This document shows positions 27,963-34,986 of a stretch of DNA of 40,673 bases, piece after piece. Location of the stretch: NCBI GenBank assembly GCA_013373595.1, contig JABXHO010000061.1, positions 1-40,673 on the forward strand, given 5' to 3'. The notes under the pieces are model-generated. The model ran no database searches. It was not told the origin of the DNA and was given only the letters and a program-made list of their open reading frames with translations. Source of the DNA: Flavobacteriales bacterium. GTDB lineage: Bacteria; Bacteroidota; Bacteroidia; Flavobacteriales_D; Crocinitomicaceae. Every line of letters starts with the position of its first letter. The first letter of the stretch is position 1. The translations under genes were made by a program, and so were the position numbers.

Positions 27963-28631
27963 ATGATCCAGAATCTATTTCCATTTGTACTTTCATTTGT
28001 CTTGAGCCTTATTGCTTTTAGTAGTCAATCGCAAATTATTATATCTATTGGTAACCCAGTCGATGGAGTCGAAGGTTCCGGAAATAGTATGTTTGATGTC
28101 TTCATTGAGGGAGGCGACGTAAATACCACAGGCGCACCGATTACAGGTTCCCTTTCTTATGGTGGAACGGCAACATCCGCCGCAGATTATATAGAAATCA
28201 CAAGTTTCTCTATTCCTGACGGAGCCAGTTCAACAACAATTTCCATTGTTGTTATCGATGATGCATTAGTGGAATGTGACGAATCCATAATAGCGACACT
28301 TTCCAACTTGAATACCGGAATGGTCAATCCTTCTGCAAGTACGGATACTGCTTATATCATTGATGATGAGTGTACGAATAATATAGATGAACTCAACGAA
28401 GTTGGTTTGACTGTTTACCCAAATCCAGTTGCACATTTTGTACGCTTTGAAGCGGAACAACAGATGTCAAATTATGCCATTCTAGATGTAAACGGTCGTA
28501 TTATGAATGCTGGAAGAATCGATGGGTTAGAGTTTCATACATCTCTTGAATCTTTGCAGAACGGCGCTTATTTCGTTCAAATCGAATTTGAAAATGGTGC
28601 GCTCATCAACCGAAAGATAGTGAAGGAATAA
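27963..28631 (+). CDS. secreted Calx-beta domain protein with T9SS sorting domain
   Basis: A 222-aa exported protein with a signal peptide (residues 1-24, SSQSQ). Residues about 26-135 form one Calx-beta-like domain: SGNSMFDVFIEGG, SYGGTATSAADYIEI, IPDGASSTTISIVVIDDALVECDESIIATLSN, with acidic residues placed as in calcium-binding Calx-beta modules. The last about 75 residues are a T9SS type A domain (LTVYPNPVAHFVRFEA, AILDVNGRIMNAGRI, QNGAYFVQIEFENG, ending RKIVKE). It should be exported by T9SS to the surface or medium. It is small for a T9SS cargo, essentially one domain plus its signal. It has its own promoter and terminator. Confidence 0.85.
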   Translation: MIQNLFPFVLSFVLSLIAFSSQSQIIISIGNPVDGVEGSGNSMFDVFIEGGDVNTTGAPITGSLSYGGTATSAADYIEITSFSIPDGASSTTISIVVIDDALVECDESIIATLSNLNTGMVNPSASTDTAYIIDDECTNNIDELNEVGLTVYPNPVAHFVRFEAEQQMSNYAILDVNGRIMNAGRIDGLEFHTSLESLQNGAYFVQIEFENGALINRKIVKE

Positions 28632-28653
28632 ATCGTTTGAATCAATTTTGAGA

Positions 28654-28690
28654 AATGGGCAGTTCAACGATGGATTGCCCTTTCTTTTTA
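28654..28690. terminator. terminator between convergent genes
   Basis: GGGCAG (28657-28662) / TTGCCC (28675-28680) form a 6-bp stem with one G-U pair and a 12-nt loop, followed by TTTCTTTTTA, between stops at 28631 and 28688. Confidence 0.65.
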
Positions 28691-29704
28691 CCAGCGATCC
28701 ATGAGTAATTTCGAACGCAAGGTATCCATGATCCTCGACATGTCTGGATGATCTGTTTGAATCAAAAAGGCATTGATAGTTGAAAGCAAGGTATTTCCTT
28801 CTTGGGGGATAAATGCCCAACCTTTAATGGAATCACTGCTGATAATCATGTTGTTGGCAATCACAATGGCATGGGAAAAAATCCGACCTTGAAAGCCAAT
28901 TCTTCGTCCTCGCTCAAAAATGACGTTAGAATCAAACTTCGTAGATGTTGAGATGTGCGGGTTCTGCGCAATCAGTTCCAGAATTTCTTCTTTGGTAAGC
29001 TTTTGTTTGAGTCCGATATTGAAACGAACAGCGTGCATTAACTGACTGGGCGTAGTGACGTCGGAAGAAGTGACATCGGGTAGAATTTTCTTCGTTGCGA
29101 ATAAATCCACTACATCAACAGAGTGATGCGTTCCAATTTGCTCGTCCAGGTGGCGCGCAACCACATTGGCTGTTACCAATCGCTGATGATTTCCGATGTC
29201 TTCAGATCGCCGAACGACCACGAAATCCGAACTTGTATGATTTTCCAGCTGATCTCCTGTAAAGGTTGAAAGCAAACTCGCAAGTGAATGCGTATTGCAC
29301 GAAACAACGTGAACGAATTTCTTCTTTCGAATGGCTGCGTCATTGAGTCCACTCATATACGAAACGCCGAATTTCTTCTCACTTCCTTGCGCGCACGCAC
29401 CTTTCAAGTTGGGAAGATCCACATACCATTGTTTGTTTTGCATGCCACCGCCATTGTTCGTACAGTCAAAGATGTAATCGATGTCATCAATAACGTCATC
29501 TAGGAACTCGTAGTCAGATTCTGCTAAACGCGAGCAAACACGCACACCCTGCGATTGCAAGTATGTCAAATCATCCAATTGCCAAGGAAGAGGCTTGTTT
29601 TTTAACGCAAAGACAGCATCAATTCCCAATAATTCTTGATGTTCGATGAGTAAGGCGAGGAGAGTAGTGCCAATGTTTCCAATTCCGTTGACGAGAACTA
29701 TCAT
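28688..29704 (-). CDS. class II (archaeal-type) glyceraldehyde-3-phosphate dehydrogenase-like protein
   Basis: From ATG 29704 the product is 338 aa, the length of archaeal GAPDH. It opens with a Rossmann fold VNGIGNIGTTLLALL (G7-x-G9-x2-G12). It has the dehydrogenase catalytic-cysteine motif VVSCNTHSLASLLST (Cys136) and an RRSEDIGNHQ block at the place of the archaeal phosphate-binding RR motif, then QLMHAVRFNIGLK. These features match class II GAPDH better than the common bacterial class I enzyme. The expected reaction type is NAD(P)-dependent oxidation or reduction of a phosphorylated or activated aldehyde through a thiohemiacetal; the true substrate is unknown. The start overlaps the stop of the upstream sugar transferase (ATGA), which implies coupled translation and a shared pathway. 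The frame extends to 29902, but that part lies inside the transferase gene in another frame. Confidence 0.75.
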   Translation of the reverse strand: MIVLVNGIGNIGTTLLALLIEHQELLGIDAVFALKNKPLPWQLDDLTYLQSQGVRVCSRLAESDYEFLDDVIDDIDYIFDCTNNGGGMQNKQWYVDLPNLKGACAQGSEKKFGVSYMSGLNDAAIRKKKFVHVVSCNTHSLASLLSTFTGDQLENHTSSDFVVVRRSEDIGNHQRLVTANVVARHLDEQIGTHHSVDVVDLFATKKILPDVTSSDVTTPSQLMHAVRFNIGLKQKLTKEEILELIAQNPHISTSTKFDSNVIFERGRRIGFQGRIFSHAIVIANNMIISSDSIKGWAFIPQEGNTLLSTINAFLIQTDHPDMSRIMDTLRSKLLMDRW

Positions 29705-30234
29705 GTAGTAGGCTTTTTGTGAATCAATTGTTTCGTATGTTTCTTTCCGATGAAGGGAACAAGAAAGGATTTCCAGAGAATGGTAAGGTCTGTTTTTGCC
29801 GATCGCGTGTCGATGTATTCCATGTCGCATTGCCAGGAAACATTGGCGTCGCACACGTTCACTAGCTGTGCCATTCCCGAAATGCCCGGTTTCACACTCC
29901 AACGCTTCTCATGCGAAGCATCATCCCATTTCAAACGAACAATATCTGCATGGGTGAGTGGACGTGGACCAACAAAATTCATTTCGCCCTTCATGATATT
30001 GAACAATTGCGGCAACTCATCCAATCCTGTTTTGCGCAACACGCGACCAATTCCCGTAATTTTCCCTTGATGCATCGTGCGCACTTTATACACGAAAAAC
30101 GGTTCTTTGTTCAAACCAATGCGTTCCTGAATAAAAACGGGCGTTTTGAAATCCCAAATCCAGACGAAGAATAAGGTGAGAAGCATCACAGGTGAGAGGA
30201 GAAGTACAAAAATCGCTGCCAAAAATTGTTGCAT
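29701..30234 (-). CDS. sugar-phosphate transferase (bacterial sugar transferase, PglC/WcaJ-type catalytic domain)
   Basis: A 177-aa monotopic phosphoglycosyl transferase consisting of the catalytic domain only. Residues 1-28 form the hydrophobic re-entrant helix (LAAIFVLLLSPVMLLTLFFVWIW). Then come PVFIQERIGLNKEPFFVYKVRTM, the Asp-Glu catalytic dyad in KTGLDELPQLFNIMKGEMNFVGPRPL, and the KPGISGMAQL motif. Such enzymes move a sugar 1-phosphate from a nucleotide sugar to undecaprenyl phosphate at the cytoplasmic membrane, the first step of glycan assembly. No glycosyltransferases surround it, so it is outside a normal polysaccharide cluster; its only partner is the GAPDH-like gene that overlaps its stop by 4 bp. 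The ATG follows a TATCTTAG element by 3 bases. Confidence 0.9.
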   Translation of the reverse strand: MQQFLAAIFVLLLSPVMLLTLFFVWIWDFKTPVFIQERIGLNKEPFFVYKVRTMHQGKITGIGRVLRKTGLDELPQLFNIMKGEMNFVGPRPLTHADIVRLKWDDASHEKRWSVKPGISGMAQLVNVCDANVSWQCDMEYIDTRSAKTDLTILWKSFLVPFIGKKHTKQLIHKKPTT

Positions 30235-30597
30235 GGGCTAAGATACGAAAAGGGATTTTCCTATGAAGTGAAATAAGTGAATTAATACTTAGATCGTCCA
30301 GTGTTGACTACAAGTCTTTGGTATTCATTTAGTTCGAGTTCCTAAAACAAAATAACCCGACCAATTAGATCGAGCTATTAATTTTTTCTAAAAACCCATT
30401 TTCGGATTTCCTCTTCAGTGAATGTTAGGTGCGTCATGTAGAACAGTACAAAGCAAATCTAATGAATCAGCTTTTTATAAAAAAGACCTTTAGATGTTGC
30501 TTAGGTGAAATGTACACATTTTTGTTTGTAAATTACTATTGGATAGTGATTTAATTTTAGTCATTGAATGCATTTCTCGTAAAATCCGATTATCAAG
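30235..30597. other. 363-bp divergent intergenic region
   Basis: AT-rich region between the sugar transferase (minus) and the MORN/TonB_C protein (plus). No convincing gene or RNA is seen. On the minus strand TATCTTAG at 30245-30238 resembles a -7 element and sits 3 bases from the transferase ATG. The plus-strand end borders the palindrome at 30598. Confidence 0.4.
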
Positions 30598-30613
30598 GTG
30601 CGGAATTCCGCAC
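30598..30613. promoter_or_regulatory. 16-bp perfect palindrome (copy 1 of 2)
   Basis: GTGCGGAATTCCGCAC is a perfect dyad without spacer, 107 bp before ATG 30721. The inner 14 bp, TGCGGAATTCCGCA, recur exactly at 31953-31966. It is a candidate operator for a dimeric regulator; no clear promoter is recognised next to this copy. Confidence 0.55.
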
Positions 30614-30720
30614 TTTTCAAATATTGCACGTTTTTAAACCTCAAAAAAATGTTAAGATCAACGCTTGCTATTTTCATGTTTAAGGAAGATTTTTCAATTT
30701 TGAGGACAAATGAAAATACC

Positions 30721-31851
30721 ATGAAAACAACGATTATTTTATTCTTTCTAAGTATTACTTCCGCGTTTACTCAGGTAGATTGCAACCGTTTGGAAGCAAA
30801 TTATTCAGGAAAATGCGAATCGTACAACGAACGAACGGGAATCAGATCTTCGTATTCGTACAAAAAAGGCGATTTACACGGAAAGTTTGATGAATTGTAC
30901 AAAAACGGCCAGCTTCGATCGAGTGGAGCCTACAAAAAAGGATGGCTGCATGGAAAATTCAATGCCTACTATCCAACAGGTGAGCAAATGACCGTGGCCA
31001 AGTTCAAATCGGGCTCGGGAGATTTTGATATGTTTCACGAAAATGGCGCAAATAAGGTGAGAGGCCAATTTGAAGAGGGGATAGCAGTTGGAAATTGGAA
31101 GTTCTACGATGCGAATGGAGAGTTAACTCGCGAAATGGATATGGCGAATGCACGCGTAAATATGCATGCGTTTTTGGTAGGAGCAGAGGCCATTCGTCAG
31201 CCTAACGCCTTTGATGATTTCTTTGGCGGTGACGGTTCAGGATTTACATTCTCATTTGGAGGCGACATGGATTCAACTTTCGCTCGAATGAGGAACCAAA
31301 TGAATGAATCATTGCAACGCATGCGCGCTCAAATGGATCAAATGATGCAAGGATTGTCTGACACTTCTTTTTCGCGTTCTTTTCAATTTGATACAACCTT
31401 TACGTTCAATAATTTTGATGATATGGATGGATTCTTCAGTTTCAAATCCTTCGGAGATTCATCCAATAATTTTTCATTTCACTTTGATACCATCATTGGA
31501 AACCTTCCAAATAATTCAAACGCCTTTTTCGGAACGAGTCGCGATTTGGTTGATTTTCCAGACACCGATCCAAGTTTTGTAGGAGGAGAAGAAAGCATGA
31601 AAGCATTCGTGGAAAATGAGATGGGACCTTTGGACGCAGAGCACGAATATATAGTTGGTGATGTTTTCGTAGAAGCGATTATTGAAAAGGATGGAAGTGT
31701 AAGCAATGCTCGAATTGCACTAGGTCTAGAGAGCGAAGCACAGAATGCGGAAGCACTACGAATAGCCAAAGCGATGCCGAAATGGAACCCAGCGACGGTA
31801 GATGGCGAACCTGTGCGAAGCAGATGCATAATTCCAATTAAGTTCAAGTGA
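30721..31851 (+). CDS. exported MORN-repeat protein with Phe/Asp/Met-rich middle and TonB C-terminal domain
   Basis: From ATG 30721 the product is 376 aa, beginning with a signal peptide or anchor (MKTTIILFFLSITSAFTQ). Residues about 38-135 carry MORN-variant repeats: SYSYKKGDLHGKFDELYKNGQLRSSG, YKKGWLHGKFNAYYPTG, VRGQFEEGIAVGNWKFYDANGEL. These occur in many Bacteroidota proteins that databases label YwqK-family antitoxins, mostly without evidence. Residues about 150-285 are unusual: alternating F, D, S, G and M, including a Met/Gln/Arg helix MRNQMNESLQRMRAQMDQMMQ. The last about 75 residues form a TonB C-terminal domain (VEAIIEKDGSVSNARIALG, NAEALRIAKAMPKWNPATVDGEPV). The frame is open 41 codons upstream, but ATG 30721 gives the signal peptide. 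Role unknown; the TonB domain suggests contact with an outer-membrane protein or peptidoglycan. Confidence 0.75.
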   Translation: MKTTIILFFLSITSAFTQVDCNRLEANYSGKCESYNERTGIRSSYSYKKGDLHGKFDELYKNGQLRSSGAYKKGWLHGKFNAYYPTGEQMTVAKFKSGSGDFDMFHENGANKVRGQFEEGIAVGNWKFYDANGELTREMDMANARVNMHAFLVGAEAIRQPNAFDDFFGGDGSGFTFSFGGDMDSTFARMRNQMNESLQRMRAQMDQMMQGLSDTSFSRSFQFDTTFTFNNFDDMDGFFSFKSFGDSSNNFSFHFDTIIGNLPNNSNAFFGTSRDLVDFPDTDPSFVGGEESMKAFVENEMGPLDAEHEYIVGDVFVEAIIEKDGSVSNARIALGLESEAQNAEALRIAKAMPKWNPATVDGEPVRSRCIIPIKFK

Positions 31852-31918
31852 TCTCTCGGATCATATTATCAAAATATTAGGTTAACTTACTGTTAATCAT
31901 ACCGATAAAAATAATTAC

Positions 31919-31948
31919 TTGAATTAACATTTTTTTTCTTTATATTTG
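31919..31948 (+). promoter_or_regulatory. strong Bacteroidota promoter, TTG-19-TATATTTG
   Basis: TTG (31919-31921), 19 bp, then the perfect -7 element TATATTTG (31941-31948). This is the best promoter match in the window. The palindrome begins 3 bp after it. Confidence 0.6.
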
Positions 31949-31951
31949 TTT

Positions 31952-31967
31952 ATGCGGAATTCCGCAT
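31952..31967. promoter_or_regulatory. 16-bp perfect palindrome (copy 2 of 2), at the predicted transcription start
   Basis: ATGCGGAATTCCGCAT, perfect dyad; inner 14 bp identical to copy 1 at 30598-30613. It begins 3 bp after the -7 element and so covers the predicted start of transcription, the usual place of a repressor operator. Confidence 0.6.
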
Positions 31968-32160
31968 GGCACTATTAAAGTATTCCACATTGATAGTCTA
32001 GGTTGAGGGAGTTATTTTTACCACATTGAATGACCTAACCACTAATTCATTCAAAACGGGAAAAGGGAGTGAACGCTTCCTTTTGTCGTTTCTAGAACTT
32101 TCCTCCAGAATTATGTTCACTATTCGGAAAGTGTTATCTTGCATAAAAAACGTGATCAAC

Positions 32161-32586
32161 ATGAATGTGAAACACCTACTATTTTTTGCACTAATCGTTA
32201 CCGCTTCGTTCGCGAATGCGCAATCATTAAATAAAACAGAACCCCAACAATTTTGGGACACGAACATTCAAGCAATTTTGGATGAAGATGTTGATGCAGT
32301 TGTGGAGCAAGCCTATTTTCCAATGTCTACATTCGAGGGAGATTGGTCTAAACGAGATTTTAAAAATTCATTTGATGTGATCTTTGATCGTTCTGTGCTC
32401 GAAGCGCTCGGGAAGCAAACTTATCGCGATATTCAAGCTACGAATGGAACAGATGGATTAACATACAAGGTTGTTGTTATGACCTATACGGAAATTGACG
32501 GTGAACTGTACGAAAGTGCCACAATGCTGTATTTCCAAAAGTTCAATGATGAGTGGAAACTCTTCAAGATTGACATGGCCGGCTAA
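32161..32586 (+). CDS. exported 141-aa protein, possibly NTF2/SnoaL-like fold
   Basis: Starts at ATG 32161 with a signal peptide (MNVKHLLFFALIVTASFANAQ). The mature part (about 120 aa) has an N-terminal helix pattern QFWDTNIQAILDEDVDAVVEQAYFPM and alternating strands ending ESATMLYFQKFNDEWKLFKIDMAG. That order, a helix followed by strands with a final W-(K/R)-L-x-x-(I/F)-D, resembles small periplasmic NTF2-like or DUF4878-like proteins. I cannot name a family with certainty. The DUF2459 gene starts 12 bp after the stop and polymerase IV after that, so this is the first gene of a three-gene unit driven by the promoter and palindrome upstream. Confidence 0.7.
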   Translation: MNVKHLLFFALIVTASFANAQSLNKTEPQQFWDTNIQAILDEDVDAVVEQAYFPMSTFEGDWSKRDFKNSFDVIFDRSVLEALGKQTYRDIQATNGTDGLTYKVVVMTYTEIDGELYESATMLYFQKFNDEWKLFKIDMAG

Positions 32587-32598
32587 TTTTTTTCTAAC

Positions 32599-33285
32599 AT
32601 GCGTAAGGTACTCCCACACCTCCGAAAATCGGCTTCCATTCTTCTGATTAGCCTAGAAGTCTTCGTGGGATTCATTTGCTTTTATTTCACGTTTGCTTTT
32701 TATGGAATGATTTTCTCGTGCGGAGAAGATGATCCCAACAAGGAAATTGCGGTATATATTCGATCCAATGGCGTGCATACCGATATCTGTATTCCGACAA
32801 ATTCCGATCATAAAAATTGGTTGCTCGATTTTGACTTGAACGATTACGAAGACAAAAGCAGAGTGGAATATGTAGGAATCGGCTGGGGCGACAAAGGTTT
32901 TTTTCTTGACACACCGACATGGGCTGAATTAAAGGCTTCCACAGCGATAAAAGCAGTATTTTTGCCAAGTCCAACCGCGATGCACGTGGAATTCATGAAT
33001 GAACCCGTTGTTTCAGAATACATTCGAAAGGTGAAAATTTCAAAGAAGAACTACCGAAGATTGGTGAAATTTATAGAATCAACTTTCCAAACGAAAGAAA
33101 ACCGTCCGATTTTAATTCCTGGGCATGGCTACGGACTTACCGACAATTTTTACGAAGCGTATGGAAATTATCACTTGTTCAATACATGCAATGTATGGAC
33201 GAATGACGCCATGAAATCAGCATCCATTCCTACTTCCATTTTTAGTGTTTTTCCTGAAGGAAATTTAATGCACCTCGACTCGTGA
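32599..33285 (+). CDS. DUF2459 / TIGR02117-family protein
   Basis: A 228-aa protein with one N-terminal membrane segment (about residues 13-38, ISLEVFVGFICFYFTFAFYGMIF). The rest has the family pattern IAVYIRSNGVHTDICIPT, RVEYVGIGWGDKGFFLDTPTWAELKASTAI, PSPTAMHVEFM and YHLFNTCNVWTNDAMKSA. This family (DUF2459, known as TIGR02117 or urease-associated conserved hypothetical) has conserved His, Cys and Asn/Asp residues that look like an NlpC/P60-like or other thiol hydrolase site: here H60 (NGVHTD) and Cys207 region (NTCNVWT). The function is not established. The stop overlaps the polymerase IV start by 4 bp (GTGA), so the two are translationally coupled. Confidence 0.8.
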   Translation: MRKVLPHLRKSASILLISLEVFVGFICFYFTFAFYGMIFSCGEDDPNKEIAVYIRSNGVHTDICIPTNSDHKNWLLDFDLNDYEDKSRVEYVGIGWGDKGFFLDTPTWAELKASTAIKAVFLPSPTAMHVEFMNEPVVSEYIRKVKISKKNYRRLVKFIESTFQTKENRPILIPGHGYGLTDNFYEAYGNYHLFNTCNVWTNDAMKSASIPTSIFSVFPEGNLMHLDS

Positions 33286-34379
33286 ACACGGACGAATTTC
33301 CATTTCCCATACGAAAGATTATTCACGTTGATATGGACGCGTTCTATGCATCCGTGGAACAGCTCGATAATCCTGAGTTGCGCAATAAACCGATTGCTGT
33401 CGGTGGCTCAAAAGAAAGGGGAGTGGTGGCCGCGGCAAGCTACGAAGCACGAAAATATGGTGTTCGATCGGCTATGCCAAGTGTGATTGCGGCACGGCGC
33501 TGTCCAGATTTGATTTTCGTAAAACCACGATTCGATCGCTACAAAGAAGTGTCGGGAATGATTCGCGATATTTTTCATGAATTCACAGATTTGGTAGAGC
33601 CGCTTTCTCTCGACGAGGCTTTTCTCGATGTGACGGAAAATAAGTACCAACATCAATCAGCAACAGTTTTGGCTGAAGCCATTCGCTTTCGGATCAAAGA
33701 AGATACAGGACTGAATGCGTCGGCAGGAATTTCTATCAATAAATTCGTAGCTAAAATAGCATCGGACATCAACAAGCCGAATGGACAAAAAACAATTCCA
33801 CCTGAAGAAGTACTCGATTTCTTAAGTCAATTGCCCATTGAGAAGTTTTTCGGTGTAGGAAAGGTGACAGCTGAAAAGATGAAATTGCACGGAATTTTCA
33901 ATGGAAGCGATCTAAGACATAAGTCGAGAGCTTATTTGAGTCAGTATTTCGGCAAGTCAGGCGGACATTTCTACGATATCGTCCGTGGTGTTCAACACAG
34001 CGAAGTGAAACCAGACCGTATTCGAAAGTCGATTGCTGCCGAGCGTACATTCTCGAAAGATATCAGCACAGAAAATTCGGCGCTTGAATTACTAGATAAA
34101 ATAGCGGAAGAACTGGAGCGAAGAACACAGAAATCTGAAGTGAAAGGAAAAACGATCACCTTGAAGCTCAAATACGCTGACTTTACGGTTCAAACCAGAA
34201 GTAAAACCCTTCCTGAATTTGTGTCTACTTCGAAGGAAGTATTTCCCGTCATCAAAGAGCTCTTATCGCAAGAAGCGCTAAAAATGCCCGTTCGTTTATT
34301 GGGAATATCACTTTCGAAACTCAATACGCAAGAGCCAGAAGATGATGCCGTTTCCTTTCAGATGAAGATGGAATTCTAA
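33282..34379 (+). CDS. dinB: DNA polymerase IV (Y-family translesion polymerase)
   Basis: Low-fidelity polymerase that copies past damaged bases. The 365-aa product has catalytic HVDMDAFYASVEQ (D17, D19) and PLSLDEAFLDVT (D111, E112), the steric-gate FYAS, an HhH region (KFFGVGKVTAEKMKLHGI), and the little-finger domain ending near residue 350. It starts with GTG 33282, which overlaps the DUF2459 stop. The next in-frame ATG would remove the first catalytic strand, so the GTG start is required. The C-terminal sequence does not show a clear QxxLF clamp-binding motif. The stop at 34377-34379 directly abuts the stop of the convergent glutathione peroxidase gene. Confidence 0.95.
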   Translation: MNTDEFPFPIRKIIHVDMDAFYASVEQLDNPELRNKPIAVGGSKERGVVAAASYEARKYGVRSAMPSVIAARRCPDLIFVKPRFDRYKEVSGMIRDIFHEFTDLVEPLSLDEAFLDVTENKYQHQSATVLAEAIRFRIKEDTGLNASAGISINKFVAKIASDINKPNGQKTIPPEEVLDFLSQLPIEKFFGVGKVTAEKMKLHGIFNGSDLRHKSRAYLSQYFGKSGGHFYDIVRGVQHSEVKPDRIRKSIAAERTFSKDISTENSALELLDKIAEELERRTQKSEVKGKTITLKLKYADFTVQTRSKTLPEFVSTSKEVFPVIKELLSQEALKMPVRLLGISLSKLNTQEPEDDAVSFQMKMEF

Positions 34380-34922
34380 TTATTCAAAGTAAGTGGTAAT
34401 TTCCTCACTCATTGGATTCACTTTCGATCCAAAAACAGCTTCCAGCTCACCATTTTCTGAAATAATGTATTTCTGAAAATTCCATTTAACAGTCGAATCC
34501 TCTAAACCATTTTTTGACTTGTCAGTCAGCCATTCGTACAAAGGATGTTGATCTTTTCCTTTCACATCGACCTTTTCTGTCAATTGAAAGGTAACACCAT
34601 AGTTGCGCTCGCAAAACGTAGCGATTTCTTCTGCAGTTCCCGGTTCTTGATTCATGAATTGGTTGCACGGAACACCAAGAATCGTCACTTTGTCACCATA
34701 TTTCTCATGCAATTGCTGCAAATCTTTGTATTGTGGCGTATATCCGCATTTTGAGGCAACGTTCACAATTAAAAGCTTCTTCCCTTTGTAATCGTTCAAA
34801 TCCAAGGCTTCTCCTTCGAGCGAGTTGATTTTGATGTCGTATACAGATTCCGTTTGCGCATAGGACGATACCGTCAATATTCCCATTGCAATTAGCAAAA
34901 ATGAGCGTGTAAGTAATTTCAT
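34380..34922 (-). CDS. exported glutathione peroxidase-like thiol peroxidase
   Basis: A 180-aa member of the glutathione peroxidase family, with Cys in place of selenocysteine. Residues 1-22 are a signal peptide (SSYAQ), so the enzyme acts in the periplasm. Catalytic residues are Cys59 (NVASKCGYTPQY), the PCNQFMNQEPGT segment and WNFQKYII (Trp and Asn of the tetrad). A second Cys in TFCERNYG probably serves as the resolving cysteine, so thioredoxin-type proteins and not glutathione would be the reductant. It reduces hydrogen peroxide or lipid hydroperoxides. It converges with dinB with no bases between the two stop codons. Confidence 0.9.
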   Translation of the reverse strand: MKLLTRSFLLIAMGILTVSSYAQTESVYDIKINSLEGEALDLNDYKGKKLLIVNVASKCGYTPQYKDLQQLHEKYGDKVTILGVPCNQFMNQEPGTAEEIATFCERNYGVTFQLTEKVDVKGKDQHPLYEWLTDKSKNGLEDSTVKWNFQKYIISENGELEAVFGSKVNPMSEEITTYFE

Positions 34923-34986
34923 ATTTAAATTAAGTTAAATGAAATGTATCCATTGATTCATGGTGTTCGAACAGGGAATCCTGATC

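Larger units (their letters stand above)
31852..32160. other. 309-bp intergenic region with promoter and palindrome
   Basis: Holds a short dyad TGATC/GATCA just after the previous stop (a weak end signal), the promoter at 31919-31948, and the second palindrome at 31952-31967. About 190 bp of untranslated leader would precede ATG 32161. In-frame ATGs inside it do not give a signal peptide. Confidence 0.5.

Noticed and set aside
28688-29902. Longer 404-aa version of the GAPDH-like protein
   Set aside because: The extra 66 codons lie inside the sugar transferase gene in another frame; ATG 29704 begins the Rossmann motif and gives the normal family length.
30598-30613. Palindrome read as a chance EcoRI-type site
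   Set aside because: GAATTC alone would be chance, but the symmetry runs to 16 bp and the inner 14 bp recur exactly 1.35 kb away, so I kept it as a candidate operator.
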